Part shown: in pieces, positions 36,339 through 44,894 of the stretch
Position numbering within the stretch: the first letter of the stretch is position 1
Layout of the letters: each line of letters opens with the position of its first letter
Assembly: GCF_035503745.1 (NCBI RefSeq)
Contig: NZ_DATJTC010000005.1
Coordinates: 61,508 to 125,507 of the forward strand
Direction: 5' to 3'
DNA from: Dyella_B sp035503745
GTDB lineage: Bacteria > Pseudomonadota > Gammaproteobacteria > Xanthomonadales > Rhodanobacteraceae
Length of the DNA: 64,000 nt
Notes under the pieces: model-generated
Databases searched by the model: none
The model's input: the letters and a program-made list of their open reading frames with translations, nothing else
Told to the model about the DNA's origin: nothing
Position numbers and translations under genes: made by a program

Positions 36339-37040
36339 TTATCGCGCAGTGTCGACAAGCACCAGTTCAGTGTCTGCGAGGGCTTTTACGTCCAGCGAGG
36401 GTTCGTTGAGAATGGCCACGCCGTCGCGCGCATCGATTCGTACGCCGTTGACCTCCACCGAGCCCTTGGACGGAACCAGATACGCGTAGCGATCCTTCTG
36501 CAGCGCATAGCGCGTGGTTTCGCCCGCCTTGAGCGTAGCGCCCAGTACGCGCGCGTTGGTACGCAGGGGCAGGGCGTCGCCATCTTCCTTGAAGCCGCTG
36601 GCCAGGGCCACGAAGCGCCCCGACCGCTCGCCGGCTGGAAACGGCTTGGCGCCCCAGGAAGGCGGCTGGCCGTGCTCATCGGGCATGATCCAGATCTGGA
36701 AGATGCGCGTGTCGCCCGGTTCCAGATTGTATTCACTGTGCGTGATGCCGGTACCCGCGCTCATCACTTGCACGTCGCCCGCCTCCGTGCGGCCCTGGTT
36801 GCCCAGGCTGTCGCGATGGGTGATGGCACCCTCGCGCACGTAGGTAATGATTTCCATGTCCGCGTGCGGATGCGGCGGAAAGCCGGTCTGCGAAGCGATG
36901 GTGTCGTCGTTCCATACGCGCAGCGCGCCCCAGCCCATGCGGCGCCCGTCGTGATAGTTGGCGAACGAAAAATGATGTTTGGCCTTGAGCCAGCCATGGT
37001 CGGCTCCGCCAAGGCTGTCAAAGGGGCGACGTTCGATCAT
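36339..37040 (-). CDS. Pirin-family protein
   Basis: A 233-residue bicupin. The metal site of pirins is visible as 'FPPHPHADMEIITYVREG' and 'GTGITHSEYN' (three histidines and a glutamate). Bacterial relatives include YhaK and quercetinase-like YhhW. The ATG at 37040 starts the family N-terminus 'MIERRPFDSLGGADHGWLK'; a longer frame upstream is hydrophobic and not family-like. The plus-strand frames over it are shadows. Substrate is unknown. Confidence 0.92.
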   Translation of the reverse strand: MIERRPFDSLGGADHGWLKAKHHFSFANYHDGRRMGWGALRVWNDDTIASQTGFPPHPHADMEIITYVREGAITHRDSLGNQGRTEAGDVQVMSAGTGITHSEYNLEPGDTRIFQIWIMPDEHGQPPSWGAKPFPAGERSGRFVALASGFKEDGDALPLRTNARVLGATLKAGETTRYALQKDRYAYLVPSKGSVEVNGVRIDARDGVAILNEPSLDVKALADTELVLVDTAR

Positions 37041-37188
37041 GAGAGCACCTGTAACCTGAGTGATTGCGGCGGTCCCCAAGATAAGGCCAAGCAGCGATTC
37101 GGGTAGCACCTGAATCGGAAACAGTGTGTCGCCGCCGCGAACGGCGGCAAGGGCGCGGGGGCGGCCGCCGCGCCCTTGGGCACGATGG

Positions 37189-37980
37189 CTACTGTTTATC
37201 GGCGACGAAGGTGGTGGTGGTGCCGCGCAGCTTGTCGTGGACTACGACATTCATGGTGTGGCCGTCGGGCGCGACTTTCACTTCGGCGATGGAGATGGGC
37301 TTTCCATCGCGTTTGTCCGTCTCGGTAAAGCTGTTCGCGCCGGTCTTGGTCACCGTGACGCTGGTGATGCCCGGATCGCCCTGGTAGGGCGTCTCGGTAC
37401 CGTCCATCTTGGCGTTGTAGGACTGGCCCGTCGGGGTGCTCATGTTCAAATGATCGCCATCGACCTTGAAGGTCATCACCAGGCCATTGTCGGACAGGCT
37501 CTGCATTTTGGTGTTGCGCCAGGAGCCTGATATGGCGTGCGCACCAACAGGGCCGGGCGCGACGCGAGAGAGGGTTGCCTTGCCGCTGACGGGCGCGGCG
37601 TCGGTATCGCTGCTGTCGGTGAACTCGACTTCGGCGGTCTTGCCGTCGGAGGAAACCGCGATCGTGGAGGTGGCCACGACCTTGCCATGCTTCTTGTCCG
37701 TTTCCTGGATGGTGTGGGCGTCGACAACCTTGATCGCGACCGAGTCGTAATACGGGTGGCCGGTGACGCTGTGGTCGTTGCCATCGGCCTTGACGCTGAT
37801 GGCCGGCGTGCAGGTCTTGCATTGGTAGATGCCCTTCTCAAGCACCAGCACGTCGGGTTTGGCTGGCATGTGCACTTTGCCCAGATCGATCTTCCACGTT
37901 CCGTCGAAAGCGCTTTGCGCCATCGCCAATGCTGGCAGCAGAGAAAGCAGTACGACCCCTGACAACCATGACGTTTTCAT
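37189..37980 (-). CDS. Exported protein with an internally duplicated domain
   Basis: A 263-residue protein with a signal peptide ending near 'LPALAMAQ' and a strong AGGAGG ribosome-binding site. I do not recognise the family. The two halves look like a tandem duplication: 'FDGTWKIDLGKV' with 'IQETDKKHGKVVATSTIAVS' in the first, and 'ISGSWRNTKMQSL' with 'FTETDKRDGKPISIAEVKVA' in the second. The first half also has a CxxC-type pair in 'YQCKTCTP'. Each half reads as beta-strand rich and may be a lipocalin-like or similar small beta domain. Start at the ATG 37980; upstream residues lack a signal. Confidence 0.7.
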   Translation of the reverse strand: MKTSWLSGVVLLSLLPALAMAQSAFDGTWKIDLGKVHMPAKPDVLVLEKGIYQCKTCTPAISVKADGNDHSVTGHPYYDSVAIKVVDAHTIQETDKKHGKVVATSTIAVSSDGKTAEVEFTDSSDTDAAPVSGKATLSRVAPGPVGAHAISGSWRNTKMQSLSDNGLVMTFKVDGDHLNMSTPTGQSYNAKMDGTETPYQGDPGITSVTVTKTGANSFTETDKRDGKPISIAEVKVAPDGHTMNVVVHDKLRGTTTTFVADKQ

Positions 37981-38124
37981 CGTCGATCCTCCTTTGGGGT
38001 TGGATGGGTAACGGGGTGCCCGGGAACGCTGCAAAAACGCCCCTGCCGCTCGTTTTGCGCCCGAATGGCCACCCCGCCGAACAATGTACGCTGATGCATG
38101 CCCAACAGGTAGTGACTGCGGGCT

Positions 38125-39624
38125 TTAGCGAGAACCTTCGGCGTTCGATCCGGGCCGGCGATGTCCGCTCATTTCGTGTCCCGCGTCAGGGGAAAAGGCA
38201 CGATGCCAGTGCGTGGAACTGAGCGAGATCAGGGTGACGACCAAAAAAGCCACCGAAAAATTGAGCCGGCTCGGCTCGCTGTTGTGGCTTGCGGCCATCG
38301 CGAGCTTCAGGATCAGCGCCCCGCAACACACGCCCACCGACAGCATCAGCTGCTGCAGGGTGGAGTAGAAGCTGTTGGCGGCGCTCATGCGATCGGTAGG
38401 CACGGACTCGTAGGCGATAGTGTTGTAGGCGGCGAACTGGAACGACATCACCACGCCGCAGCAGGTCAGCAAGCCGAACATCAGCCAGAACGGCCAGTCG
38501 GCCTGGAAAAACGCGCAACTGGCGTAGCTGAGGCTGGCCAGTACGCCGTTGTAGACCATGGCGCGGCGAAAGCCGATCCGGCGCAGGATGCGCGTGGTGA
38601 GCAGGCGCGCCGCCAGTGCGCCCAGGGAAATGGCCAGGATCAACTGGCCGCTGCGCAAGGCGGAAAACCCAAGGCCGATTTGCAGTAGCAATGGCAACAG
38701 GAACGGCTGCGCACCTTGCGTAATGCGCATCAGCGAACCTGAGATGACCGACAGCCGGAACGAATCGATGCGCAGCAAAGTGAGATCCACCGCCGGATTG
38801 GCGCAGCGGCGCGCGTGCCATACATATGCCAGGCAGGCTGCCACGCCCATGGCAACCAGCAGCACGCCGTTGCGCATGTCGGCGTTCTGGCCAAACAGCT
38901 CCAGCCCGAACAAGACGCACGACAGCCCGGCGCCGCAAAGTACAAAACCGAACCAGTCGAAGCGGGAAGGTTGGGTGAGGCTGTTCACGACGGGGATGTA
39001 GCGCCGCACCAGCCAGTAACCCAGTATGCCGATCGGCACGTTGATATAGAAAATCCAGCGCCAGTCGAAATACTCGACGATGAAGCCGCCCAGCGGCGGC
39101 CCGGCCATGGTGCCCAGAATCGCCGGGATCAGCGTCCACATCATCGACGACACGAGATGGCGGCGTTCCACCGTGCGCAGGATCACCAGCCGTCCGACCG
39201 GCGCCATCAAGGCGCCGCCAGTGCCTTGCAGCAGCCGCGCCGCCACCATCATTGGCAGCGTCTTGGTCAGCGAACACAGCATCGAGCCGATGATGAACAC
39301 CACGATGGAACTGTTGAACACGCGCTTGGCGCCAAAGCGATCGGACATGGCGCCACTGACAGGAATCAGGATCGCCAGCGCCAGCAGGTAACTGGTCACC
39401 GCCGCACTCATGGCCGGCGCCGAAACATGGAAATCGCGCGCCATCGTCGGCAATGCCGTTGCCAGCACGGTGCCGTCCATTTGTTCGAGGAAGATCGCGC
39501 AACCGACGATCAGGGAGGTAATGCGGTAGTCGGGAAACACCGGCGGGGCGGGAGTGGGTGTGCCTGGGTTTTCCTCGCTCTGCAGGGGTAACACGTTGCA
39601 TCCTTGAACGAGCGTGTGCAGCAA
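38125..39624 (-). CDS. MFS transporter, DHA2 (EmrB/QacA) type
   Basis: A 499-residue transporter with about 14 membrane segments: 'FLEQMDGTVLATALPTMARD' (motif D1), 'SGAMSDRFGAKRVFNSSIVV' (motif A) and 'VAARLLQGTGGALMAPVGRL'. It is related to the transporter at 29159 but not adjacent, so the window carries two independent copies of this type. The start is the ATG at 39624; an internal start a few codons later is possible. It is cut off from the upstream thiolase gene by a strong terminator. Confidence 0.92.
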   Translation of the reverse strand: MLHTLVQGCNVLPLQSEENPGTPTPAPPVFPDYRITSLIVGCAIFLEQMDGTVLATALPTMARDFHVSAPAMSAAVTSYLLALAILIPVSGAMSDRFGAKRVFNSSIVVFIIGSMLCSLTKTLPMMVAARLLQGTGGALMAPVGRLVILRTVERRHLVSSMMWTLIPAILGTMAGPPLGGFIVEYFDWRWIFYINVPIGILGYWLVRRYIPVVNSLTQPSRFDWFGFVLCGAGLSCVLFGLELFGQNADMRNGVLLVAMGVAACLAYVWHARRCANPAVDLTLLRIDSFRLSVISGSLMRITQGAQPFLLPLLLQIGLGFSALRSGQLILAISLGALAARLLTTRILRRIGFRRAMVYNGVLASLSYASCAFFQADWPFWLMFGLLTCCGVVMSFQFAAYNTIAYESVPTDRMSAANSFYSTLQQLMLSVGVCCGALILKLAMAASHNSEPSRLNFSVAFLVVTLISLSSTHWHRAFSPDAGHEMSGHRRPGSNAEGSR

Positions 39625-39743
39625 GGCAACACGGCACGCCGGCTAGGCTCGTCGAGATATCGGCACATGGGGTATGCGCCGCAATAGGTGCATTATTCGA
39701 CGCCGGGGGCGGGCCATCAAGCAATAGGCTTTGCCGTCCGGGC

Positions 39744-39776
39744 AAAAAGAACGGCGCCGTTTAGGCACGGCGCCGT
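39744..39776 (-). terminator. Rho-independent terminator of the fad operon
   Basis: On the minus strand the perfect 10-bp stem ACGGCGCCGT with a six-base loop (GCCTAA) is followed by TCTTTTTG. Because ACGGCGCCGT is itself a palindrome, the two arms are also direct repeats. It lies 27 bases after the thiolase stop. Confidence 0.9.
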
Positions 39777-39802
39777 TTCCGTTCTTCACGCGGGGTGGAC
39801 GA

Positions 39803-41008
39803 TCAGAGCGCTTCGAAAATGCCCGCCGCGCCCATGCCCGTGCCGATGCACATGGTCACCATGCCGTACTTCTGCTTGCGGCGGCGCAGGCCGTGCAGCA
39901 GGGTTGCCACGCGGATGGCGCCGGTGGCGCCCAGCGGATGGCCCAGGGCGATGGCGCCGCCCAGCGGATTGACCTTGGCGGTATCCAGGCCCAGATCGCC
40001 GATCACCGCCAGCGCCTGTGCGGCGAAGGCTTCGTTGAGCTCGATCCAGTCCAACTGGTCTTGCTTGATGCCGGTGGCCTTGAGCGCCTTGGGAATGGCT
40101 TCTTTCGGGCCGATGCCCATGATGTCCGGGCGCACGCCGGCTACCGAGTAGCCCACGAAGCGGGCGAGCGGGGTGAGGTTGTAGTCCTTGATCGCCTGCT
40201 CGCTGGCCAGCAGCACCGCGCCGGCGCCGTCGGAGGTCTGCGAGGAGTTGCCGGCCGTCACCGTGCCGCCGAACTGGCCGTTGCGGAACACCGTCTTGAG
40301 CTTGCCCAGCACGTCGGGCGTGCTGCCGGCGCGCGGGCCTTCGTCGGTGTCGATCAGGCGGCTGTCGGTCTTGATGCCGCGCGTGGCCAGGTCGGGGTAG
40401 TGGTCGTCGAGCTTGAACGGGGTGATTTCGTCCTTGAATTGGCCGGCCTTGATCGCGGCCAGCGCGCGCTCGTGGCTTTGCGCGGCGAACGCATCTTGCG
40501 CCTCGCGCGACACCTTCCACTGCTTGGCCACGTTTTCGGCGGTGATACCCATGCCGTAGGCGATGCCGATGTGCTCGTTGTCGAAAATCCCGGGGTTCAT
40601 GGCCACCTTGTGGCCCATCATCGGCACCATGCTCATGCTCTCGGTGCCGCCGGCGAGCATCAGATCCGCTTCGCCCAGGCGGATGCGGTCGGCGGCCATG
40701 GCCACGGCCTGCAGGCCGGAGGAGCAGAAGCGGTTGATGGTGACGCCCGGCACAGTGTCGGGCAGGCCGGCCAGCAGCAGGCCGATGCGCGCGACGTTCA
40801 TCCCTTGCTCGGCCTCGGGCATGGCGCAGCCGATGATGACGTCGCCGATGCGGTGCGGATCGATCCCCGGCGCCTGCGCGAGCACGGCGCGGATCACATG
40901 GGCGAGCATGTCGTCCGGACGGGTGTTGCGGAACACGCCGCGTGGCGCCTTGCCGACCGGGGTGCGGGTGGCGGCGACGATGTAGGCGTCTTGCACTTGC
41001 TTGGTCAT
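39803..41008 (-). CDS. fadA: Acetyl-CoA acyltransferase (3-ketoacyl-CoA thiolase)
   Basis: The final, thiolytic step of beta-oxidation. The 401-residue enzyme has the nucleophile Cys in 'NRFCSSGLQAVAMAADRI', the 'GGAIALGHPLGATGAIRVA' histidine motif and the C-terminal catalytic cysteine in 'VTMCIGTGMGAAGIFEAL'. It follows the FadN-like gene after 134 bases that contain a palindromic repeat, and shares its operon. FadA and FadI types cannot be separated by eye; the partner being FadN-like favours the fadNA arrangement. Confidence 0.94.
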   Translation of the reverse strand: MTKQVQDAYIVAATRTPVGKAPRGVFRNTRPDDMLAHVIRAVLAQAPGIDPHRIGDVIIGCAMPEAEQGMNVARIGLLLAGLPDTVPGVTINRFCSSGLQAVAMAADRIRLGEADLMLAGGTESMSMVPMMGHKVAMNPGIFDNEHIGIAYGMGITAENVAKQWKVSREAQDAFAAQSHERALAAIKAGQFKDEITPFKLDDHYPDLATRGIKTDSRLIDTDEGPRAGSTPDVLGKLKTVFRNGQFGGTVTAGNSSQTSDGAGAVLLASEQAIKDYNLTPLARFVGYSVAGVRPDIMGIGPKEAIPKALKATGIKQDQLDWIELNEAFAAQALAVIGDLGLDTAKVNPLGGAIALGHPLGATGAIRVATLLHGLRRRKQKYGMVTMCIGTGMGAAGIFEAL

Positions 41009-41062
41009 GGTCTTTGCTCCGTGGCGTCGCGCGAATCGCGGCGACGCCGTTTGGTTTTGATC

Positions 41063-41133
41063 GTCATCCCGGCGAAGCGGGATCCAGGGTCTTTGTGGTG
41101 ATCCAGATCGCTGGGCTCCGGTGTGCGCCGGAG
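41063..41133. repeat. REP-like palindromes between the FadN-like and thiolase genes
   Basis: The first unit CGTCATCCCGGCGAAGCGGGAT contains the hairpin ATCCCG-6-CGGGAT (41066-41083). A second hairpin CTCCGG-6-CCGGAG is at 41116-41133. The opening sequence resembles the element at 55131. Confidence 0.55.
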
Positions 41134-41142
41134 CGACGAGCG

Positions 41143-43530
41143 TCAGTTACGCAGCGGCTTGCCGGTGGTCATGGTGTGGGCGATGCGCGCCTGGGTCTTT
41201 TCCGTTTGCGCCAGTTCGACGAAGTGCTTGCGCTCCAGATCCAGCAACCATTCCTCATCGACCAGCGAGCCGCGCTCGATCGCGCCGCCGCACAACGCGT
41301 CGGCGATGCGCGTGGCGATCGCGACGTCGTGCTCGGACGCAAAGTAACCGGCCTGCAGATTGGCCAGCGAGGCCTTGAACGTCGCCGTGCCAACATCGCC
41401 GGCGACGGGGACGTTGCGGTCGTACAAGGGTGCGCGCCAGCCGCTTTCGGCAAGCGAGGCGGCCACTTGCTTGGCGACGTAGAGCAGTTCGTAGGGGTTG
41501 AACACCACCACGTCGCTGTCACGCAGCAAACCCATCTGCTTGGCTTCCAGCGCGCTGGCGGAAACCTTGGCCATCGCCACCGTTTCGAACACTTTCTTCA
41601 GCGCTTCGAACGGGTCGCCAGGATTGGACTGCGCGGCGCGGATCGCCAGTTCATGCAGTCCGCCGCCGGCCGGCAGCAGGCCGACACCGGCCTCGACCAG
41701 ACCGATGTAGCTTTCCAGCGCGGCGACCGTACGCGCCGAATGCATCTGGAATTCGCAGCCGCCACCGAGGGCGAGGCCGCGCACGGCCGACACCACCGGC
41801 ACCAGCGAGTGCTTGATGCGCATGCTGGTGCGCTGGAAGTTGGCGACCATGGCCTTGAAGTCATCGACCTTGCCGGCCTGCAGCAGGCCCAGTGCGCCTT
41901 TCAGGTCGGCGCCCGCGGAGAACGGTTCGCCGGTCTGCCAGATCACCACGGCCTTGAGTTTTTCCTCGGCGACGCCGATCGCGTGCTGGATGCCGTCGAG
42001 CACCTGGTCGTTGACCGTGTTCATCTTGGTCTTGAACGAGATGATGCCGACGCTGTCCTCGCCCAGCGTCCACAGGCGGATGCCGTCGTTTTCCCACACG
42101 GTGGTGCCCTGGTCGAACTTTTCGCCGAGGATCGGATCGGGGAACAGCTGGCGCTTGTAAACCGGATGCTGCGAGCGCGGCTTGTCGGCGTTGGCGGCGG
42201 CGGAGTAGGAGCCGTTCTTGCCATGCACGCCAGTGCGGCCGTCGGTAACCCATGCCGGCAGCGGTGCCTTGCTCATGGCCTTGCCGGCGGCGATGTCTTC
42301 GGCGATCCAGCCGGCCACTTGCTGCCAGCCGGCGGCCTGCCAGGTCTCGAACGGGCCGAGTTTCCAGCCGTAACCCCAGCGGATGGCGAAATCGACGTCG
42401 CGCGCCGTGTCGGCGATGTCGGCCAGGTGGTAGGCGGTGTAGTGGAACAGGTCGCGGAAAGTCGCCCACAGAAACTGCGCCTGCGGATCGGCCGATGCGC
42501 GCAGCTTGCCGAACTTCTCGGCGGGATCCTTGATGGCGAGGATCGCCGACACTTCGTCGGACGCTTTCTGTTCGGACGGACGGTAATCGCGCTTGGCCAC
42601 GTCCAGCACCACAATGTCCTTGCCGGCCTTGCGATAGAAGCCGGCACCGGTTTTCTGGCCCAGCGCGCCTTGCTCGATCAGGCCGCTCAGCCACGCCGGC
42701 GCTTTGAAGTATTCGTGCCAGGGATCGTCGGCCAGCGTGTCGGCCATGGTCTTGATCACGTGCGCCATGGTGTCAAGGCCCACCACGTCGGCGGTACGGT
42801 AGGTGGCGCTCTTAGGGCGGCCCACGGCCGGGCCGGTCAGGGCATCGACGGTGTCAAAGCCCAGTTTGAACTGCTCGGTGTGGTGCATGGTGGCGAGCAT
42901 CGAGAACACGCCGATGCGGTTGCCGATGAAGTTCGGGGTGTCCTTGGCATACACCACGCCCTTGCCGACCGTGGTGGTGAGGAAAGCTTCCAGCCCTTCG
43001 AGCACGGGGGTGTCGGTGAGCCGGGTCGGGATCAGTTCGACCAGATGCATATAGCGCGGCGGATTGAAGAAGTGCACGCCGGTGAAACGGTGGCGCAGTT
43101 CTTCCGGCAGCGCCTCGGCCAGGCCGTTGATGGACAGGCCCGAGGTGTTGCTGGCCAGGACGGCGGTCTTGGAGACGTGTGGTGCGATCTTCTTGTAGAG
43201 ATCGAGCTTCCAATCCATCCGTTCGGCGATGGCCTCGATTACCAGATCGACGTCCTTCAGGTGCGCCAGGTCATCGTCGTAGTTGGCCGCAATGATGGCG
43301 GCGGCGCGGGTGTTGTCGGCCAGCGGCGCCGGGGAAAGCTTCTTCAGATTCTCGATGGCCTTGAGCGCGATGCCGCTCTTGGGACCTTCCTTGGCGGGCA
43401 GGTCGAACAGCACAGTCTCGACGTTGGCATTGGTCAGGTGCGCGGCGATCTGCGCGCCCATGACGCCGGCGCCAAGCACTGCGGCCTTGCGGATGCGTAG
43501 TGCCGACTTCGGTTGAGTTGGAGCGGTCAT
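41143..43530 (-). CDS. fadN: 3-hydroxyacyl-CoA dehydrogenase/enoyl-CoA hydratase fusion, FadN type
   Basis: A 795-residue bifunctional beta-oxidation enzyme. The dehydrogenase comes first: Rossmann motif 'AVLGAGVMGAQIAAHL' near residue 15 and 'ASNTSGLSINGLAEALP' and 'GVHFFNPPRYMHLVEL'. The crotonase-like hydratase comes last, from about residue 490 ('VGIISFKTKMNTVNDQVLDG', 'PFSAGADLKGALGLLQ'). In E. coli FadB the order is reversed, hydratase first; this order is that of FadN and its relatives. The gene follows a PsrA-like regulator by 87 bases and precedes the thiolase. Confidence 0.93.
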   Translation of the reverse strand: MTAPTQPKSALRIRKAAVLGAGVMGAQIAAHLTNANVETVLFDLPAKEGPKSGIALKAIENLKKLSPAPLADNTRAAAIIAANYDDDLAHLKDVDLVIEAIAERMDWKLDLYKKIAPHVSKTAVLASNTSGLSINGLAEALPEELRHRFTGVHFFNPPRYMHLVELIPTRLTDTPVLEGLEAFLTTTVGKGVVYAKDTPNFIGNRIGVFSMLATMHHTEQFKLGFDTVDALTGPAVGRPKSATYRTADVVGLDTMAHVIKTMADTLADDPWHEYFKAPAWLSGLIEQGALGQKTGAGFYRKAGKDIVVLDVAKRDYRPSEQKASDEVSAILAIKDPAEKFGKLRASADPQAQFLWATFRDLFHYTAYHLADIADTARDVDFAIRWGYGWKLGPFETWQAAGWQQVAGWIAEDIAAGKAMSKAPLPAWVTDGRTGVHGKNGSYSAAANADKPRSQHPVYKRQLFPDPILGEKFDQGTTVWENDGIRLWTLGEDSVGIISFKTKMNTVNDQVLDGIQHAIGVAEEKLKAVVIWQTGEPFSAGADLKGALGLLQAGKVDDFKAMVANFQRTSMRIKHSLVPVVSAVRGLALGGGCEFQMHSARTVAALESYIGLVEAGVGLLPAGGGLHELAIRAAQSNPGDPFEALKKVFETVAMAKVSASALEAKQMGLLRDSDVVVFNPYELLYVAKQVAASLAESGWRAPLYDRNVPVAGDVGTATFKASLANLQAGYFASEHDVAIATRIADALCGGAIERGSLVDEEWLLDLERKHFVELAQTEKTQARIAHTMTTGKPLRN

Positions 43531-43617
43531 TGGCTTCTCCGAGGGTACGAATGCAAAACAGGATGAACGAAGCAGGTTGCAGCAGGGGGACGGCCGGGGA
43601 GGGCCGCACTGTGAAAA

Positions 43618-44232
43618 TCAGGGGGCACTGAGACCGGCGGCGGAAAAACGGATCAGGTGCGCGGCGGTCTGCTCGCGATGGACGGTTTCGCTGACGTCGC
43701 TTTTGCGCTGGATGATGCCGAAGCCGGACATGGCATGGGTCAGGGCGCCGGTGACCAGGTCGATGCGCCAATAGAGCTCTTCCTTGCTCAGGTGGGGCAG
43801 CAGGCGGGCGAATTCGCCGGTGAATTGGCGCATCACGTGGCCGTAATTGTCCGACAGGAACCGGCGCAGGCTGTCGTCGTGCTCGGCAAAGGCGCGCGCC
43901 AGCACGCGCATGAACAGGCCGCCGCCGCCGTCGTGCGAAAGATCCAGAGCGGGGCGGATAAAGGCGGCCAGGACGTCCTCCAGGCTCGTTTCAGACTGCC
44001 CCATGACCTGCTTCAAGGCCGCCAGGCGACGGGCGTTGAGCTGGTCCAGGCGACGCTTGAACACTTCTTCGACCAGCTTGTCCTTGGAGCCGAAGTGGTA
44101 GTTCACCGCCGCGAGGTTCACCCCGGCGGCGGCCGTGAGCTGGCGTAGCGAGGCACCTTCAAAACCCCGCTGGGCAAACAGTGCTTCGGCGGAGGCGAGG
44201 ATGCGTTCCTTGGTGGAGGCGGAGCTGTTCAC
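43618..44232 (-). CDS. TetR-family regulator, PsrA-like
   Basis: A 204-residue repressor. The N-terminal helix-turn-helix is 'RILASAEALFAQRGFEGASL' followed by 'VNLAAVNYHFGSKDKLVEE'. PsrA proteins of Pseudomonas and relatives sense long-chain acyl groups and control fatty-acid oxidation genes; here the next two genes are beta-oxidation enzymes. Two sites matching the PsrA motif lie just upstream of the gene, consistent with autoregulation and operon control. The ligand has not been shown here. Confidence 0.88.
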   Translation of the reverse strand: MNSSASTKERILASAEALFAQRGFEGASLRQLTAAAGVNLAAVNYHFGSKDKLVEEVFKRRLDQLNARRLAALKQVMGQSETSLEDVLAAFIRPALDLSHDGGGGLFMRVLARAFAEHDDSLRRFLSDNYGHVMRQFTGEFARLLPHLSKEELYWRIDLVTGALTHAMSGFGIIQRKSDVSETVHREQTAAHLIRFSAAGLSAP

Positions 44233-44254
44233 GGCGATCGCCCATGGCAGGAAA

Positions 44255-44270
44255 TCAAACGATCGTTTGA
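44255..44270. promoter_or_regulatory. PsrA-type operator, proximal site
   Basis: TCAAACGATCGTTTGA is a perfect 16-bp palindrome. It contains CAAAC-N4-GTTTG, which matches the reported PsrA consensus G/CAAAC(N2-4)GTTTG/C. It ends 22 bases before the regulator ATG. Confidence 0.82.
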
Positions 44271-44296
44271 GACTACACGGATGGCGCGGGGGCAGT

Positions 44297-44310
44297 CAAA
44301 CGGTCGTTTG
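44297..44310. promoter_or_regulatory. PsrA-type operator, distal site
   Basis: CAAACGGTCGTTTG again fits CAAAC-N4-GTTTG. Its centre is 41 bases from the proximal site, close to four helical turns, which could allow two repressor dimers to bind the same face. Confidence 0.78.
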
Positions 44311-44460
44311 CCGGAGGCCTCGGCCGGGGTTGCTTATGGGCTAGAATCTGTCAAACTTTCGTGAGCTAAATCCGCATTTCGTGACGCATTTAGTTCTACA
44401 TTCGCTGACACGTAGTCAGGCCGCCCTTTTAAAAAAATCCGTAGACCCGGAGCAGACCGT

Positions 44461-44886
44461 ATGGCGCTGGAGCGCACCCTTTCCATCATCAAACCCGATG
44501 CCGTCGCCAAGAATGTCGTCGGTGAAATCTATGCGCGCTTCGAGAAAGCGGGCCTGAAAGTCGTTGCCGCAAAGATGAAGCATCTTTCGCGCAAAGAGGC
44601 GGAAGGTTTCTACGCAGTGCATCGCGAGCGCCCGTTTTTCGGCGCGCTGGTGGAATTCATGATCTCAGGTCCAGTCATGATCCAGGTTCTGCAGGGCGAC
44701 AATGCCATTCTCAAGAATCGCGATCTGATGGGCGCGACCAATCCCAAGGATGCCGCCAAGGGCACGATCCGCGCCGATTTCGCCGATTCGATCGATGCGA
44801 ATGCCGTGCACGGCTCCGATGCCGCCGAAACGGCCGCGGTCGAAATCGCCTATTTCTTCGCCGCTACCGAAGTGTTTCCGCGCTAA
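44461..44886 (+). CDS. ndk: Nucleoside diphosphate kinase
   Basis: Equalises nucleoside triphosphate pools with a phospho-histidine intermediate. The 141-residue protein has 'ERTLSIIKPDAVAKNVVGEI' and the active-site histidine in 'NAVHGSDAAETAAVEIAYFF'. GGAG lies nine bases before the ATG. It starts the conserved run ndk-rlmN-pilF-rodZ-yfgM-bamB-der. Confidence 0.98.
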   Translation: MALERTLSIIKPDAVAKNVVGEIYARFEKAGLKVVAAKMKHLSRKEAEGFYAVHRERPFFGALVEFMISGPVMIQVLQGDNAILKNRDLMGATNPKDAAKGTIRADFADSIDANAVHGSDAAETAAVEIAYFFAATEVFPR

Positions 44887-44894
44887 GAGACGTG

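Noticed and set aside
36146..36358. A 70-codon minus-strand frame upstream of the pirin stop
   Set aside because: It overlaps the pirin gene end, has no ribosome-binding site and matches no family I know.
40942..43500. An 852-codon open frame on the plus strand opposite the FadN-like gene
   Set aside because: It is an antisense shadow of a high-GC gene. Its translation is rich in His, Arg, Gly and Ala with no domain, and the minus-strand reading is a clear beta-oxidation enzyme.
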